Assembly (NCBI GenBank): GCA_002721305.1
Contig: PBKA01000019.1
Coordinates: 78,602-142,601 of the forward strand
DNA from: Acidimicrobiaceae bacterium
Lineage (GTDB): Bacteria; Actinomycetota; Acidimicrobiia; Acidimicrobiales; Poriferisodalaceae
DNA: 64,000 nucleotides
Direction: 5' to 3'
Shown piece after piece: positions 18,410 to 26,888 of this stretch. Positions within the stretch are counted from its first letter, which is position 1, and each line of letters starts with the position of its first letter. The translations under genes and the position numbers were made by a program. The notes beneath the pieces were generated by a model. That model was not told the origin of the DNA, did no database searches, and saw nothing but the letters and a program-made list of their open reading frames with translations.

Positions 18410-18979
18410 GTGACCGAAGATAAAACGCCAATTGTCTTCGTTGTTTGCGGTGCTGGAGGCGCGGGGAAAAGCACCATAGTGGCGCAATTGGTGCACCGAG
18501 ACTCCACTCTCCATCTGAGTCGATCATGGACGACGCGGCCGCGTAGACCCAATGAGCCAGAAGACGCATATATCTATGTGACTGAGGATCAGTTCGAGGC
18601 GCGCGTTTCCGAAAACGGCTTTTATGAATGGGCAAATTTCTTTGGTCATCGTTATGGAACGCCCACCCCTATTGTCCCAGCGGGAAAGGATCTGTTACTC
18701 GAGATAGATGTGCAAGGAGCAGTTGCCGTAAGGGAACGGCAATCGGACGCTGTTGTCGTTCTCGTCGTACCGCCTGACCGCCTTGAACAAGAGCGCCGGA
18801 TGAGGTCGAGAGGCGACGACGAGGATCACATACAGCAGCGCCTCAGAGCAGCCGAGGTAGAGGAAGAAACGGGACGAGAACTTGCTGATTCTGTGGTGGT
18901 TAACGAAGAAGTCGAGACAGCAGTATCGGTGATCGAATCCATCGTTGCGTCGATTAGGCAACAAAGATCACGGAAATAA
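18410..18979 (+). CDS. gmk: Guanylate kinase
   Basis: A 189-residue guanylate kinase (GMP to GDP). The P-loop is GAGGAGKSTIV, somewhat different from the usual GPSGxGKxT. The GMP-binding region has SRSWTTRPRRPNEPEDAY and FYEWANFFGHRYGTP, followed by LLLEIDVQGA and RMRSRGDDEDHIQQRL. GTG 18410 (MTEDKTPIVFVVCG) is preferred to TTG 18401, which lies inside a hairpin; neither has a clear ribosome-binding site. Confidence 0.93.
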   Translation: MTEDKTPIVFVVCGAGGAGKSTIVAQLVHRDSTLHLSRSWTTRPRRPNEPEDAYIYVTEDQFEARVSENGFYEWANFFGHRYGTPTPIVPAGKDLLLEIDVQGAVAVRERQSDAVVVLVVPPDRLEQERRMRSRGDDEDHIQQRLRAAEVEEETGRELADSVVVNEEVETAVSVIESIVASIRQQRSRK

Positions 18980-19074
18980 AGGCCTATGTTGGGTGGGGCT
19001 CGTTAGAGTCAACCAGCCCGCTGATAGCATGGGTAACCGGTCTTAGTCGCTGAATTCTTATAGAGGTAACGCAG

Positions 19075-19422
19075 ATGTCTGATGAACAGGACACCATGAT
19101 CACCCCTGGCCTCGAAGCGTTGCTTGAAAAGGTTGACTCAAAGTTCACGCTGGTAAGTCTCGCTGCCAAAAGATCTCGTCAGCTGATCTCGTATGACCTC
19201 GGACTAGGAGACGGTGGGGGAAGCGAAGTTCCCCCACAAGTCACCAGCACCGCACGCAAGTCCCTATCGATGGCGTTTGAGGAAATTCAAGCGGACAAAA
19301 TCGGCTATGAGCGGTTCGACCCCGAAGAGAGGGCCCGCTTGGAAGCTGAGGCGCTGGCACAAGCAGAGGCTGACGCAGCCGCGGCCGCAGCTGCTCTTGA
19401 GGCCGTGCCTGACGAAGAGTAG
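19075..19422 (+). CDS. rpoZ: RNA polymerase omega subunit
   Basis: A 115-residue omega subunit that helps assemble beta-prime. The family core SKFTLVSLAAKRSRQLISY and the helix SLSMAFEEIQADKIGYE are present. A long Ala/Glu-rich C-terminal tail (AEADAAAAAAALEA) follows, as in some other actinobacterial omegas. AGAGG lies before ATG 19075. The 95-base gap upstream may hold its own promoter, but no firm site can be named. Confidence 0.95.
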   Translation: MSDEQDTMITPGLEALLEKVDSKFTLVSLAAKRSRQLISYDLGLGDGGGSEVPPQVTSTARKSLSMAFEEIQADKIGYERFDPEERARLEAEALAQAEADAAAAAAALEAVPDEE

Positions 19423-19434
19423 GAACATTTACTG

Positions 19435-20619
19435 ATGCTGGGGGGTCGCCGCATCGTCCTGGGAGTAACCGGGGGGATCGCCGCATATAAGGCTGTTTTG
19501 CTGTGCCGATTGTTGGTTGATGCAGGTGCGCACGTAATTCCGGTAATGACGGAGAGTGCACAAAAGTTTGTCGGTCGAGCCACGTTTGATGCCTTGGCTT
19601 CAGAACCCGTCCGAACGTCAATCTTTGATGACGTTGATCCGATTCCACATACCACCCTTGGGCAAACAGCGGACCTTATTGTCGTAGCCCCAGCGACGGC
19701 GCGTTGTATTGGTAGCTATGCGAGTGGAATTTCCGATGATTTGCTTACAGCGATTCTCGTCGCTACTCGAGCCCCTGTTGTCGTTTGTCCCGCCATGCAC
19801 ACCGAAATGTGGGAACACCCGGCCATCCAAGAGAATCTCAAGACCTTGGTCGACAGAGGTGTGATTGTTGTCCCAGCTGAGGAAGGACGATTAGCCGGTG
19901 GAGACGCTGGCGCTGGTCGTTTAGCGGCCCCGGAGACCATTTTTGACGCCGTCAAGGGAGTGTTAATTGCCGGAGATCTGCAAGGCAGAAAAGTGCTGGT
20001 CACAGCGGGTGGAACCCGAGAAGCGATAGACCCGGTGCGTTATGTGGGCAACCGGTCCACCGGCAAGCAGGGCTACGCAGTTGCTGAAGCAGCCCTAGCA
20101 CGTGGTGCCGATGTCACTCTAATTTCGACGGTCACGATGGAAACCTCAGCAGGTATCGAAGTTGTGGCCGTTGAGTCGGCTCGACAAATGCATGAAGCTG
20201 TGCTGGAAAGAGCCGAAGCCGACGTGATTGTGATGGCCGCAGCGGTAGCAGACTTTCGTCCGACAGATATTTCAGACTCCAAGATCAAAAAGAACGAAGG
20301 ACTACCCGAAGTATTGCTTGAGGAGACAGCAGACATCTTGACCGATTTGGGCGGCGCCAAGCGACCTGGGCAAGTAATTGTCGGGTTCGCTGCGGAGACT
20401 GATGACTTGATTGCTCATGCAAAACAGAAACTAGAACGAAAGAATATTGACGTCATTGTCGCCAATGACGTCTCGGCTCCCCGCGTTGGGTTCGCCCACG
20501 AGACGAATGAAGTAACAATCCTTGAAGCCGACGGATGTCAGAGGCATGTTTCTCTTCGGTCTAAGCGACAAATTGCCGACGAAGTGTTGAATACGGTCAT
20601 CCAAATACTTGCAAGATGA
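19435..20619 (+). CDS. coaBC: CoaBC: phosphopantothenoylcysteine decarboxylase/synthetase
   Basis: A 394-residue bifunctional coenzyme A enzyme. The N-terminal CoaC flavoprotein domain has GVTGGIAAYKA, APATARCIGSYASGISDDLL and PAMHTEMW, the actinobacterial version of PxMNxxMW. The substrate flap GRLAGGDAGAGRL has Gly where E. coli has its catalytic Cys. The CoaB synthetase domain has TAGGTREAIDPVRYVGNRSTG, MAAAVADFRP and KIKKNEG with the conserved lysines. It lies 12 bases after rpoZ, the standard neighbour. Confidence 0.95.
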   Translation: MLGGRRIVLGVTGGIAAYKAVLLCRLLVDAGAHVIPVMTESAQKFVGRATFDALASEPVRTSIFDDVDPIPHTTLGQTADLIVVAPATARCIGSYASGISDDLLTAILVATRAPVVVCPAMHTEMWEHPAIQENLKTLVDRGVIVVPAEEGRLAGGDAGAGRLAAPETIFDAVKGVLIAGDLQGRKVLVTAGGTREAIDPVRYVGNRSTGKQGYAVAEAALARGADVTLISTVTMETSAGIEVVAVESARQMHEAVLERAEADVIVMAAAVADFRPTDISDSKIKKNEGLPEVLLEETADILTDLGGAKRPGQVIVGFAAETDDLIAHAKQKLERKNIDVIVANDVSAPRVGFAHETNEVTILEADGCQRHVSLRSKRQIADEVLNTVIQILAR

Positions 20620-20689
20620 GTTGAGCTACCTTTCGAGTCGTTCTTTGGCCTAGCCTTGAACGGGTTGATCGAATAATCAGGAGAGATGC

Positions 20690-21892
20690 GTGAGTCGATG
20701 GACTTTCACCTCGGAGTCGGTGACTGAAGGTCATCCCGACAAAATGGCGGATCAGATTTCTGACGCCATCCTCGACGCAATGCTTGAGCAAGACCCAAAC
20801 AGCAGAGTGGCGTGTGAAACCATGGTGACCACCGGACTGGTGGTCGTTGCAGGTGAGATCACCACAAGTGGATTCGTAGATATTGCCTCAGTGGTCCGAG
20901 AGACAATCAACGAAATTGGGTATGACAGAGACTCACTGGACTTCAACGGAAGTACCTGTGGGGTAATGGTCAGTCTGGACGAGCAGTCGCCTGATATAGC
21001 TCAAGGCGTCAATGACTCTGAAGAAGTCAGAAGTGGTAAAGCCGGTGAAGAAGACGAACTTGACCGGCAAGGCGCTGGCGACCAAGGAATGATGTTCGGG
21101 TTCGCTTGTCGTGAAACTGAAGCGCTGATGCCGTTACCTATTCACGTAGCCCATCGGATGGCCGAACAACTCACCGAGGCGCGCAAGTCCGGCCAAGTTC
21201 CATACTTACGGCCAGATGGCAAAACACAGGTTTCATTCGAATACGAAGACGGCCGGCCAGTCCGACTAAAGACGGTGCTTGTTTCCAGTCAGCACAACCC
21301 GGGCATCGATAGAGACGGCATGATCAAACCAGATCTTGTTGAGCATGTGATTCGCCCCGCGATACCCGTCGAGTTCGCTGATGACGACTTTGAAGTATTT
21401 GTGAATCCGACGGGGAATTTCGTGGTCGGTGGTCCGGTGGGAGATTGCGGGCTTACCGGCAGGAAAATCATTGTTGACACATACGGAGGCTACGCAAGAC
21501 ACGGTGGCGGGGCTTTTTCAGGTAAAGACCCATCCAAGGTCGATCGATCGGCAGCCTACGCAACACGCTGGGTGGCAAAGAACCTTGTCGCCGCTGGAGC
21601 AGCGGATAAGTGTGAAGTTCAGGTCGCGTATGCGATAGGGGTGGCACGCCCAATATCGGTACTTGTCGAGACCTTCGGAACTGAGAACGTCGACCCGGAT
21701 CGGATTACCTCTGTGGTCAACGAGGTTTTTGATTTGCGACCGGCGGCGATTCTGAAAGATCTAGATCTTCGTCGGCCAATTTTTCAGCCAACTGCCGCGT
21801 ACGGTCATTTTGGTCGCGAAACGTCCGGTGACCTCTTTACTTGGGAGCGAACCGACCGAGTGGAGGATGTGCGTTCGGCGCTGGAGCTATAA
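20690..21892 (+). CDS. metK: S-adenosylmethionine synthetase
   Basis: A 400-residue SAM synthetase with the signature segments [45 protein letters not shown], the P-loop-like [19 protein letters not shown], and YGHFGR near the C-terminus. AGGAGAG precedes GTG 20690 at good spacing. The 70-base upstream gap is too short for any known SAM riboswitch. Confidence 0.97.
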   Translation: MSRWTFTSESVTEGHPDKMADQISDAILDAMLEQDPNSRVACETMVTTGLVVVAGEITTSGFVDIASVVRETINEIGYDRDSLDFNGSTCGVMVSLDEQSPDIAQGVNDSEEVRSGKAGEEDELDRQGAGDQGMMFGFACRETEALMPLPIHVAHRMAEQLTEARKSGQVPYLRPDGKTQVSFEYEDGRPVRLKTVLVSSQHNPGIDRDGMIKPDLVEHVIRPAIPVEFADDDFEVFVNPTGNFVVGGPVGDCGLTGRKIIVDTYGGYARHGGGAFSGKDPSKVDRSAAYATRWVAKNLVAAGAADKCEVQVAYAIGVARPISVLVETFGTENVDPDRITSVVNEVFDLRPAAILKDLDLRRPIFQPTAAYGHFGRETSGDLFTWERTDRVEDVRSALEL

Positions 21893-21941
21893 ATTCCCCA
21901 CTTGAGTCGTCGAGGTCCCACCCGTCAACCACAATGGGCGT

Positions 21942-23675
21942 GTGTCCCGAATAGTTCGGGTTCTTCCCGACCAACCAGCCGTCGACAAGGAATTTGACTA
22001 TTTGCTCACCAATGAGGTTGCCAAGGCCTCAGGTGCTGTTCCGATCTGCATCGGAACTGTGGTGCGCGTTGACCTGCGAGGCCGCAGGGTTCGTGGGTGG
22101 ATTACTGCCTTAGATGTCACCCCTCCCGAGGGCGTATCGCTCAGCGAGGTCAAGAAAGTCAGTGGCATCGGGCCCCCCGCGGAACTAGTTGATTTAGCTA
22201 ATTGGGCGAGTCGACAGTGGATCGGCAGTCGAGTGCACTTCTTGCGGACAGCGACCCATAGCCGGGTCGTTTCGTCGGTCTCGCAAAAGCCGCGACAGAA
22301 TTCCCTTGTCGTCGCTACTAGCGATTTGGCTGAGGAGGCCTTCAGGCGTTCCGGGGCGGTGGTGAGGATGCCGCCAACGAGTGACGACTTTGCGTTAGCA
22401 ATCGCCGCGGCATCTCAGGGTCGCGCTCTGATTCTCGTTCCAACGATGGCTCGAGCCCAACATCTTGCATTGGCCATGAAGCGGGCAGGTGTGGACATAG
22501 CCTTGCATCCCCGAGACTGGCAAGGGTCGGCTGGTGGGCGAACGACTATAGGAACGCGGTCAGCTGCCTGGGCGCCGATCAACGAATTAGACGCGGTCCT
22601 GGTACTAGACGAACATGACCAGTCTTATCAACAAGAAGCTGCTCCGACGTGGAACGCACGCGACATAGTTTTAGAGCGAGCTAAGCGAGACGGGGCTAGG
22701 TGGGTAATAGCATCACCTGCCCCGTCGCTTGAAGCGCTTACTTGTGGTGCCCCTCTCTTGACATCGGACCGAGCCACTGAACGATCAGGATGGCCAATCA
22801 TCGATCTGATCGACCTTCGAGACGAAGCGCCGTCTGCTGGCTCATGGTGCTCTCAGCACCTGTCGCGAACGCTGAGAAAGCATGATCGAATTGTTTGTGT
22901 CCTCAACCGCAAAGGGCGGGCCCGGTTCGCTTACTGCGATCAATGCGGAGAATTAGCACGATCAGAAGTATCTGGCAAAGCTCTGGGTTTGGAAGGAGAT
23001 CGGCTCGTGCACCCCACCGATGGTGACGAAAGACCGGCAGTGTGCGCGGAGTGCTCATCCACGAAATTCCGTCGAGTGAAATTAGGGGTGGCAGGTGTAG
23101 CGGAGGAATTAGGGCGTCTCGCTCGTCGACCAGTGATTGAAGTCAGTTCAACAACAGGGGCTCTGCCAACCGAAGCAGATTTATATATCGGCACCGAAGC
23201 AGTACTTCATCGAGTCGAGAGCGCCGATGCGGTGGTGTTCTTGGATTTCGACCAAGAACTATTAGCTCCGCGTTACAGAGCCGCTGAAGAAGCGATGACC
23301 TTGTTAGTTCAAGCTTCTCGTCTGGTAGGTAGTCGTGATGGGGGAGGCCGTATTTTGGTTCAGACGCGGATGCCTCAGCATCCCGTGCTACAGGCTGCAA
23401 TCAATGCAGACCCGGGTTCGTTAGCCCGAACTGAACTGGAGGTCCGCAGGGAACTCCGACAGCCCCCCGAATCGCACTGGGCGATAATTTCGGGAGCAGC
23501 CGCGGACGAGTTCATTCGACGTGTAGGTCATCCTGATGCATTAGAAATCTTGGCCTCGAGTGAAAATCGATGGCGTGTTCGTTGCGATGACCGGCAGCAT
23601 CTTGTCGATCATTTGAGGGGTGTTGACCGGCCGTCGGGCAGACTTCGTATTGAAATCAACCCCCTGAGAGCCTGA
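21942..23675 (+). CDS. priA: PriA-like primosomal protein, helicase-degenerate
   Basis: A 577-residue PriA homologue. The N-terminal 3'-DNA-binding domain is recognisable (VRVLPDQPAVDKEFDYLL, GTVVRVDLRGRRVRGWI). The helicase region is decayed: where PriA has a Walker A GxTGSGKT it reads SQGRALILVPTMARA, and the DEAH box reads VLDEHDQSYQQE. Only four of the eight zinc-ligand cysteines remain (YCDQCGE, VCAECSS). It is shorter than active PriA (~730 residues). This matches the ATPase-lacking PriA-like proteins of mycobacteria and relatives, which sit in the same metK-priA-def/fmt context, so it is probably a structural replication-restart factor. Confidence 0.9.
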   Translation: MSRIVRVLPDQPAVDKEFDYLLTNEVAKASGAVPICIGTVVRVDLRGRRVRGWITALDVTPPEGVSLSEVKKVSGIGPPAELVDLANWASRQWIGSRVHFLRTATHSRVVSSVSQKPRQNSLVVATSDLAEEAFRRSGAVVRMPPTSDDFALAIAAASQGRALILVPTMARAQHLALAMKRAGVDIALHPRDWQGSAGGRTTIGTRSAAWAPINELDAVLVLDEHDQSYQQEAAPTWNARDIVLERAKRDGARWVIASPAPSLEALTCGAPLLTSDRATERSGWPIIDLIDLRDEAPSAGSWCSQHLSRTLRKHDRIVCVLNRKGRARFAYCDQCGELARSEVSGKALGLEGDRLVHPTDGDERPAVCAECSSTKFRRVKLGVAGVAEELGRLARRPVIEVSSTTGALPTEADLYIGTEAVLHRVESADAVVFLDFDQELLAPRYRAAEEAMTLLVQASRLVGSRDGGGRILVQTRMPQHPVLQAAINADPGSLARTELEVRRELRQPPESHWAIISGAAADEFIRRVGHPDALEILASSENRWRVRCDDRQHLVDHLRGVDRPSGRLRIEINPLRA

Positions 23676-23705
23676 CTGCGCGACACCGGTATCCTAGAGG
23701 TCACC

Positions 23706-24233
23706 ATGAGTTACCAGATACGTCTGATGGGAGATCCTGTTCTCCGGCAAGCGGCCAGCTCCATCGAAAATATCGATGGCCGTATTGTCCAGATAGTTGA
23801 TGACATGGTTCCCGCCATGTATCAGGCTGAGGGAATTGGCCTGGCAGCACCTCAAGTAGGGATCCAAAAAAGGCTCTTCGTCTACGACATAGGAGAGGGT
23901 CCTCAGACCTTGGTCAATCCCGAAATCGTGGATTCGGATGGCGAATGGAGTTTTGAAGAAGGGTGTCTATCTCTACCAGGCCTGTCGTTTGAACTTATTC
24001 GACCCAAACAAGTGCACTTGGTCGGACGAGATCTGGATGGCAATGAAGTTTCGATAGAAGCCGATGAGCTACTGGCACGATTATTTCAACACGAACTCGA
24101 CCATCTGGATGGAGTCCTTCTCCTGGACCATCTTGAACGTGACGAACGGAAAGCAGCGCTCCGGCAGTGGCGCGAAATACAAAATCCACCGAACTCGGAC
24201 TTGGTATCTAGAACCGATATCTCATTGCCGTGA
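23706..24233 (+). CDS. def: Peptide deformylase
   Basis: A 175-residue metalloprotease removing the N-formyl group from nascent proteins. All three motifs are intact: GIGLAAPQVG, EGCLSLPG with the metal Cys, and QHELDHLDG with two His ligands and the catalytic Glu. AGAGG lies five bases before ATG 23706, and a TATCCT hexamer ends 10 bases before it. Its neighbour fmt makes the formyl-Met-tRNA whose product it processes. Confidence 0.97.
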   Translation: MSYQIRLMGDPVLRQAASSIENIDGRIVQIVDDMVPAMYQAEGIGLAAPQVGIQKRLFVYDIGEGPQTLVNPEIVDSDGEWSFEEGCLSLPGLSFELIRPKQVHLVGRDLDGNEVSIEADELLARLFQHELDHLDGVLLLDHLERDERKAALRQWREIQNPPNSDLVSRTDISLP

Positions 24234-25123
24234 ATGTCGTACTTCCTGCACCTCCTGAACATCCGAGCTCTCTTGTGTATTTCGGTAGCCCCCAAGCCGC
24301 AGTGCCCGCATTGTTGGCTTTGGTGGAGGCAGGATTCAATGTTCCACTCGTGGTTTCGATGCCAGATCGTCGTCGAGGTCGAAGGGCGGCGCCTTCACCG
24401 ACCCCGGTCAAGAAGATGGCCCTTGATCTTGATATACCGGTGTCAGATCAAGTTTCCGACGCCTTATCAGCTGAGGTCGATTGTGGCGTTGTCGTCGCCT
24501 ATGGCCAGTTAATTGCTCATGAGGTCTTACTCAAGTTACCGATGATCAACGTCCACTTCTCATTGCTCCCTCGGTGGCGTGGAGCCGCACCAGTCGAACA
24601 TGCGATCTTGGCCGGCGACCAAACGACCGGAGTTTGCATCATGGGTCTCGAGCCGGAATTGGACACAGGTCCGGTGTACAGAAGACGAGAAATACCCATC
24701 AAAGCTGAAGCGACAGTTTCCGAACTAACTGAAGAACTGGCAGTATTAGGAGCCAAAGAACTCGTTGCTGCCATACAACAGGGTTTACGCGACCCGGTTC
24801 CCCAAGAAGGCGCGGTGACCGTCGCGACAAAAATATATCGATCAGATCGTGAACTCGATTGGGAACTCCCGGCGGCACAACTCAGCCGGATTGTTCGAGC
24901 AGGCGGCGCTTGGACGACCAATAGCTCATCATCACTGAAGGTGCATCGGGTCGCTGTTGTTGAAGGCAACAGCGAGCCCGGGAAATTAGTGAATGGATTG
25001 GTTGGCACGGGCAAAGACCTCCTGCAACTTTTGGTTGTCCAGCCCGAGGGGAAACCAGCGTTAGATGCCGCGGATTGGATAAACGGTGCCCGATTAGGCG
25101 ATGAAACGCGTTTGGGCACGTGA
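24230..25123 (+). CDS. fmt: Methionyl-tRNA formyltransferase
   Basis: A 297-residue Fmt using 10-formyl-THF. Motifs: YFGSPQAAVPALLAL (SPQ in place of the usual TPxFA), VVVAYGQLIAHEVL, INVHFSLLPRWRGAAPVEHAI with the catalytic Asn-His region, and MGLEPELDTGPV containing the essential Asp. The C-terminal OB domain is shortened but recognisable (YRSDRELDWELPAAQLSRIVRA). GTG 24230 overlaps the def stop by four bases. Confidence 0.95.
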   Translation: MNVVLPAPPEHPSSLVYFGSPQAAVPALLALVEAGFNVPLVVSMPDRRRGRRAAPSPTPVKKMALDLDIPVSDQVSDALSAEVDCGVVVAYGQLIAHEVLLKLPMINVHFSLLPRWRGAAPVEHAILAGDQTTGVCIMGLEPELDTGPVYRRREIPIKAEATVSELTEELAVLGAKELVAAIQQGLRDPVPQEGAVTVATKIYRSDRELDWELPAAQLSRIVRAGGAWTTNSSSSLKVHRVAVVEGNSEPGKLVNGLVGTGKDLLQLLVVQPEGKPALDAADWINGARLGDETRLGT

Positions 25124-26247
25124 AAGCAACGACAAGTCGACAGCTAGCGGCCCAAGCGTTGATCGAAATTAGTTCGGGCGCACGAGCTAATGACGCTCTG
25201 GCCGCAGCGCTGACTGAACAAGGGACCGACTTGACCGTCAGAGACAGGGCTTTCGTCACAGAACTGGTTCAAGGTACAACGCGAATGCGGCGAGCCGTCG
25301 ACTACGCCCTCGAGCCATACGTAGATGGAAAATTAGACCCTGATGTTCGGTCAGCGTTGCGGATGGGGGCCCACCAAATTCTTCATCTTCGTACCCCACC
25401 TCATGCAGCCGTGAACGATACCGTCGCCGTAGCGCCCCGAAGAGCTCGCGGTTTAGTGAACGCCGTTTTGCGTAAAGTCGCGACGAGTGATCGCGAATGG
25501 CCCAACGAAGCCACCCAGTTCAGCTACCCGGATTGGATCTGGAATCTATTTGTCGACACCTGGGGGGAAGATGGTCGTTTAGCTCTAATTGCGATGAACT
25601 CACCAGAACAACCTGACCCAAGGTCCGACGGATACGTTCAGGGTCAAGCATCTCAATGGGTGGGCGAAGCGATCGATGCCGCCTCTGAGAGCGGGGGAGT
25701 CATTGTTGACCTGTGCGCAGCACCCGGGGGCAAGACCACGGCCCTCGGCTCTCATTGGTCCAAGGTGTGGGCTAACGAAATCGATCCCTCTCGGGCCAGG
25801 CTCCTTCAACAACTAGTGCATCGCTACCGACCCGGAACCAATGTTGTAGTCGGGGATGGTACTCAGGCACCCTTCCTCGACGGTTCAGCGGATGCGGTTT
25901 TGGTTGATGCCCCGTGTAGCGGTCTCGGGGCCCTGGGTCGACGAAGCGATGCGCGTTGGCGGATTTCTGAACAGGCAATCACACGGTTAATTGAGGTCCA
26001 AGGCGCACTACTGGATGAGGCTTTCCGTCTGCTTCGCCCTCACGGAGTTCTTACCTACAGCGTCTGCACCGTTACCCAAGAAGAAACGGTTGATGTTCCC
26101 CGCGCCTTCGAAACAAGACAGCAACATGCAGCGAGCATCGAAGTTCCAGAACTACGTTGGCGTCGACATCACAAAGGCGGCGTCGTTCTCCCTCACGATT
26201 ACGGAACCGACGGAATGGCGGTTTTTCAGTGGAGACGCCTGCTGTAA
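25120..26247 (+). CDS. rsmB: 16S rRNA (cytosine967-C5)-methyltransferase RsmB, internally shortened
   Basis: A 375-residue RsmB/Sun. The N-terminal NusB-like RNA-binding domain (SRQLAAQALIEI, LRMGAHQILHLRTPPHAAVNDTV, GLVNAVLRKV) and the SAM methyltransferase domain (DLCAAPGGKTTAL, VDAPCSGLGALGRR, LTYSVCTVTQEE with the catalytic Cys) are clear. The linker normally containing LRVN...EGLxSVQDEASQLV is cut to PDPRSDGYVQGQASQWV, about 50 residues missing compared with typical ~430-residue homologues. GTG 25120 overlaps the fmt stop. Confidence 0.92.
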   Translation: MKATTSRQLAAQALIEISSGARANDALAAALTEQGTDLTVRDRAFVTELVQGTTRMRRAVDYALEPYVDGKLDPDVRSALRMGAHQILHLRTPPHAAVNDTVAVAPRRARGLVNAVLRKVATSDREWPNEATQFSYPDWIWNLFVDTWGEDGRLALIAMNSPEQPDPRSDGYVQGQASQWVGEAIDAASESGGVIVDLCAAPGGKTTALGSHWSKVWANEIDPSRARLLQQLVHRYRPGTNVVVGDGTQAPFLDGSADAVLVDAPCSGLGALGRRSDARWRISEQAITRLIEVQGALLDEAFRLLRPHGVLTYSVCTVTQEETVDVPRAFETRQQHAASIEVPELRWRRHHKGGVVLPHDYGTDGMAVFQWRRLL

Positions 26248-26257
26248 GGATGGACTT

Positions 26258-26836
26258 GTGCGAATTGGTTTAGTGTCCGACACACATATACCCGAAGCCG
26301 GCCCGGAGCTTTGGCCCCAGGTCTACGAAGCGTTCGAAGATTGCGATGCGATATTGCACGCCGGAGACATTTACGAAATTTCTGTGATCGAAAAACTTCA
26401 CCAAATCGCGCCTACTTGGGCTGCCCGAGGAAATGGGGATGACGGCTCTTCGGGACGCCAAGTTCAACCAAACCACCCACTTCTGGCCGCTTCCTGGCTC
26501 CACACCTTCGATGACTTCACAGTGGGTTTGACCCATCACATGCCCATTCCGGAACTGCCCTCTTACGGAGTTCTCGACGCAATAGACAGACATTTTGATG
26601 TTCCGACCTTGGACGTAGTGGTGTATGGAGACACTCACGTAGAGCACATCACCACCATTGACGGGGTTTTGTGCGTCAATCCGGGATCACCCACTTTTCC
26701 TCATAACCTTTCGGTTCAACTCGGCACAATAGGTTTTCTGGATCTCATCGACGGCCACGTTGAAGCATCAATCTGGAAACTCACCGAAAAAGGAATTGAA
26801 CCATTCGATTGGGAAACTTGGGGGCGACCTTGGTGA
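26258..26836 (+). CDS. YfcE/MJ0936-type metallophosphodiesterase
   Basis: A 192-residue calcineurin-like phosphoesterase. Metal-binding motifs appear in order: SDTHIPEAG, LHAGDIYE, GNGDDG, THHMP, GDTHVEH and NPGSPT. The usual GHTH motif reads GDTH here, an Asp in place of the first His. The ORF-track start at 25991 lies deep within rsmB; GTG 26258 starts exactly at the conserved RIGLVSDTH with TAAGGA seven bases upstream and is preferred. The physiological substrate is unknown. Confidence 0.88.
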   Translation: MRIGLVSDTHIPEAGPELWPQVYEAFEDCDAILHAGDIYEISVIEKLHQIAPTWAARGNGDDGSSGRQVQPNHPLLAASWLHTFDDFTVGLTHHMPIPELPSYGVLDAIDRHFDVPTLDVVVYGDTHVEHITTIDGVLCVNPGSPTFPHNLSVQLGTIGFLDLIDGHVEASIWKLTEKGIEPFDWETWGRPW

Positions 26837-26844
26837 AGGTTGAC

Positions 26845-26850
26845 TAGCGT
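26845..26850 (+). promoter_or_regulatory. Putative -10 element (TAGCGT) for the amidohydrolase gene
   Basis: TAGCGT stands 5 bases before TTG 26856 and 38 before ATG 26889. The same hexamer occurs 6-7 bases before two minus-strand starts (33230 and 44790). It may drive a short 5' leader, or a leaderless TTG start. Confidence 0.35.
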
Positions 26851-26888
26851 CTCGATTGTTCCCCGATGTCTTCTCAGAAAGTACCGCC

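Noticed and set aside
20620-20689. SAM riboswitch before metK
   Set aside because: The gap is only 70 bases, has a normal SD, and shows no SAM-I or SAM-II core sequence.
24517-25119. 200-aa antisense ORF inside fmt
   Set aside because: Ser-rich shadow frame opposite a coding region; no recognisable domain.
25991-26257. N-terminal extension of the phosphodiesterase ORF
   Set aside because: It overlaps the 3' end of rsmB in another frame, shows no conserved motif, and GTG 26258 with a proper SD starts exactly at the family N-terminus.
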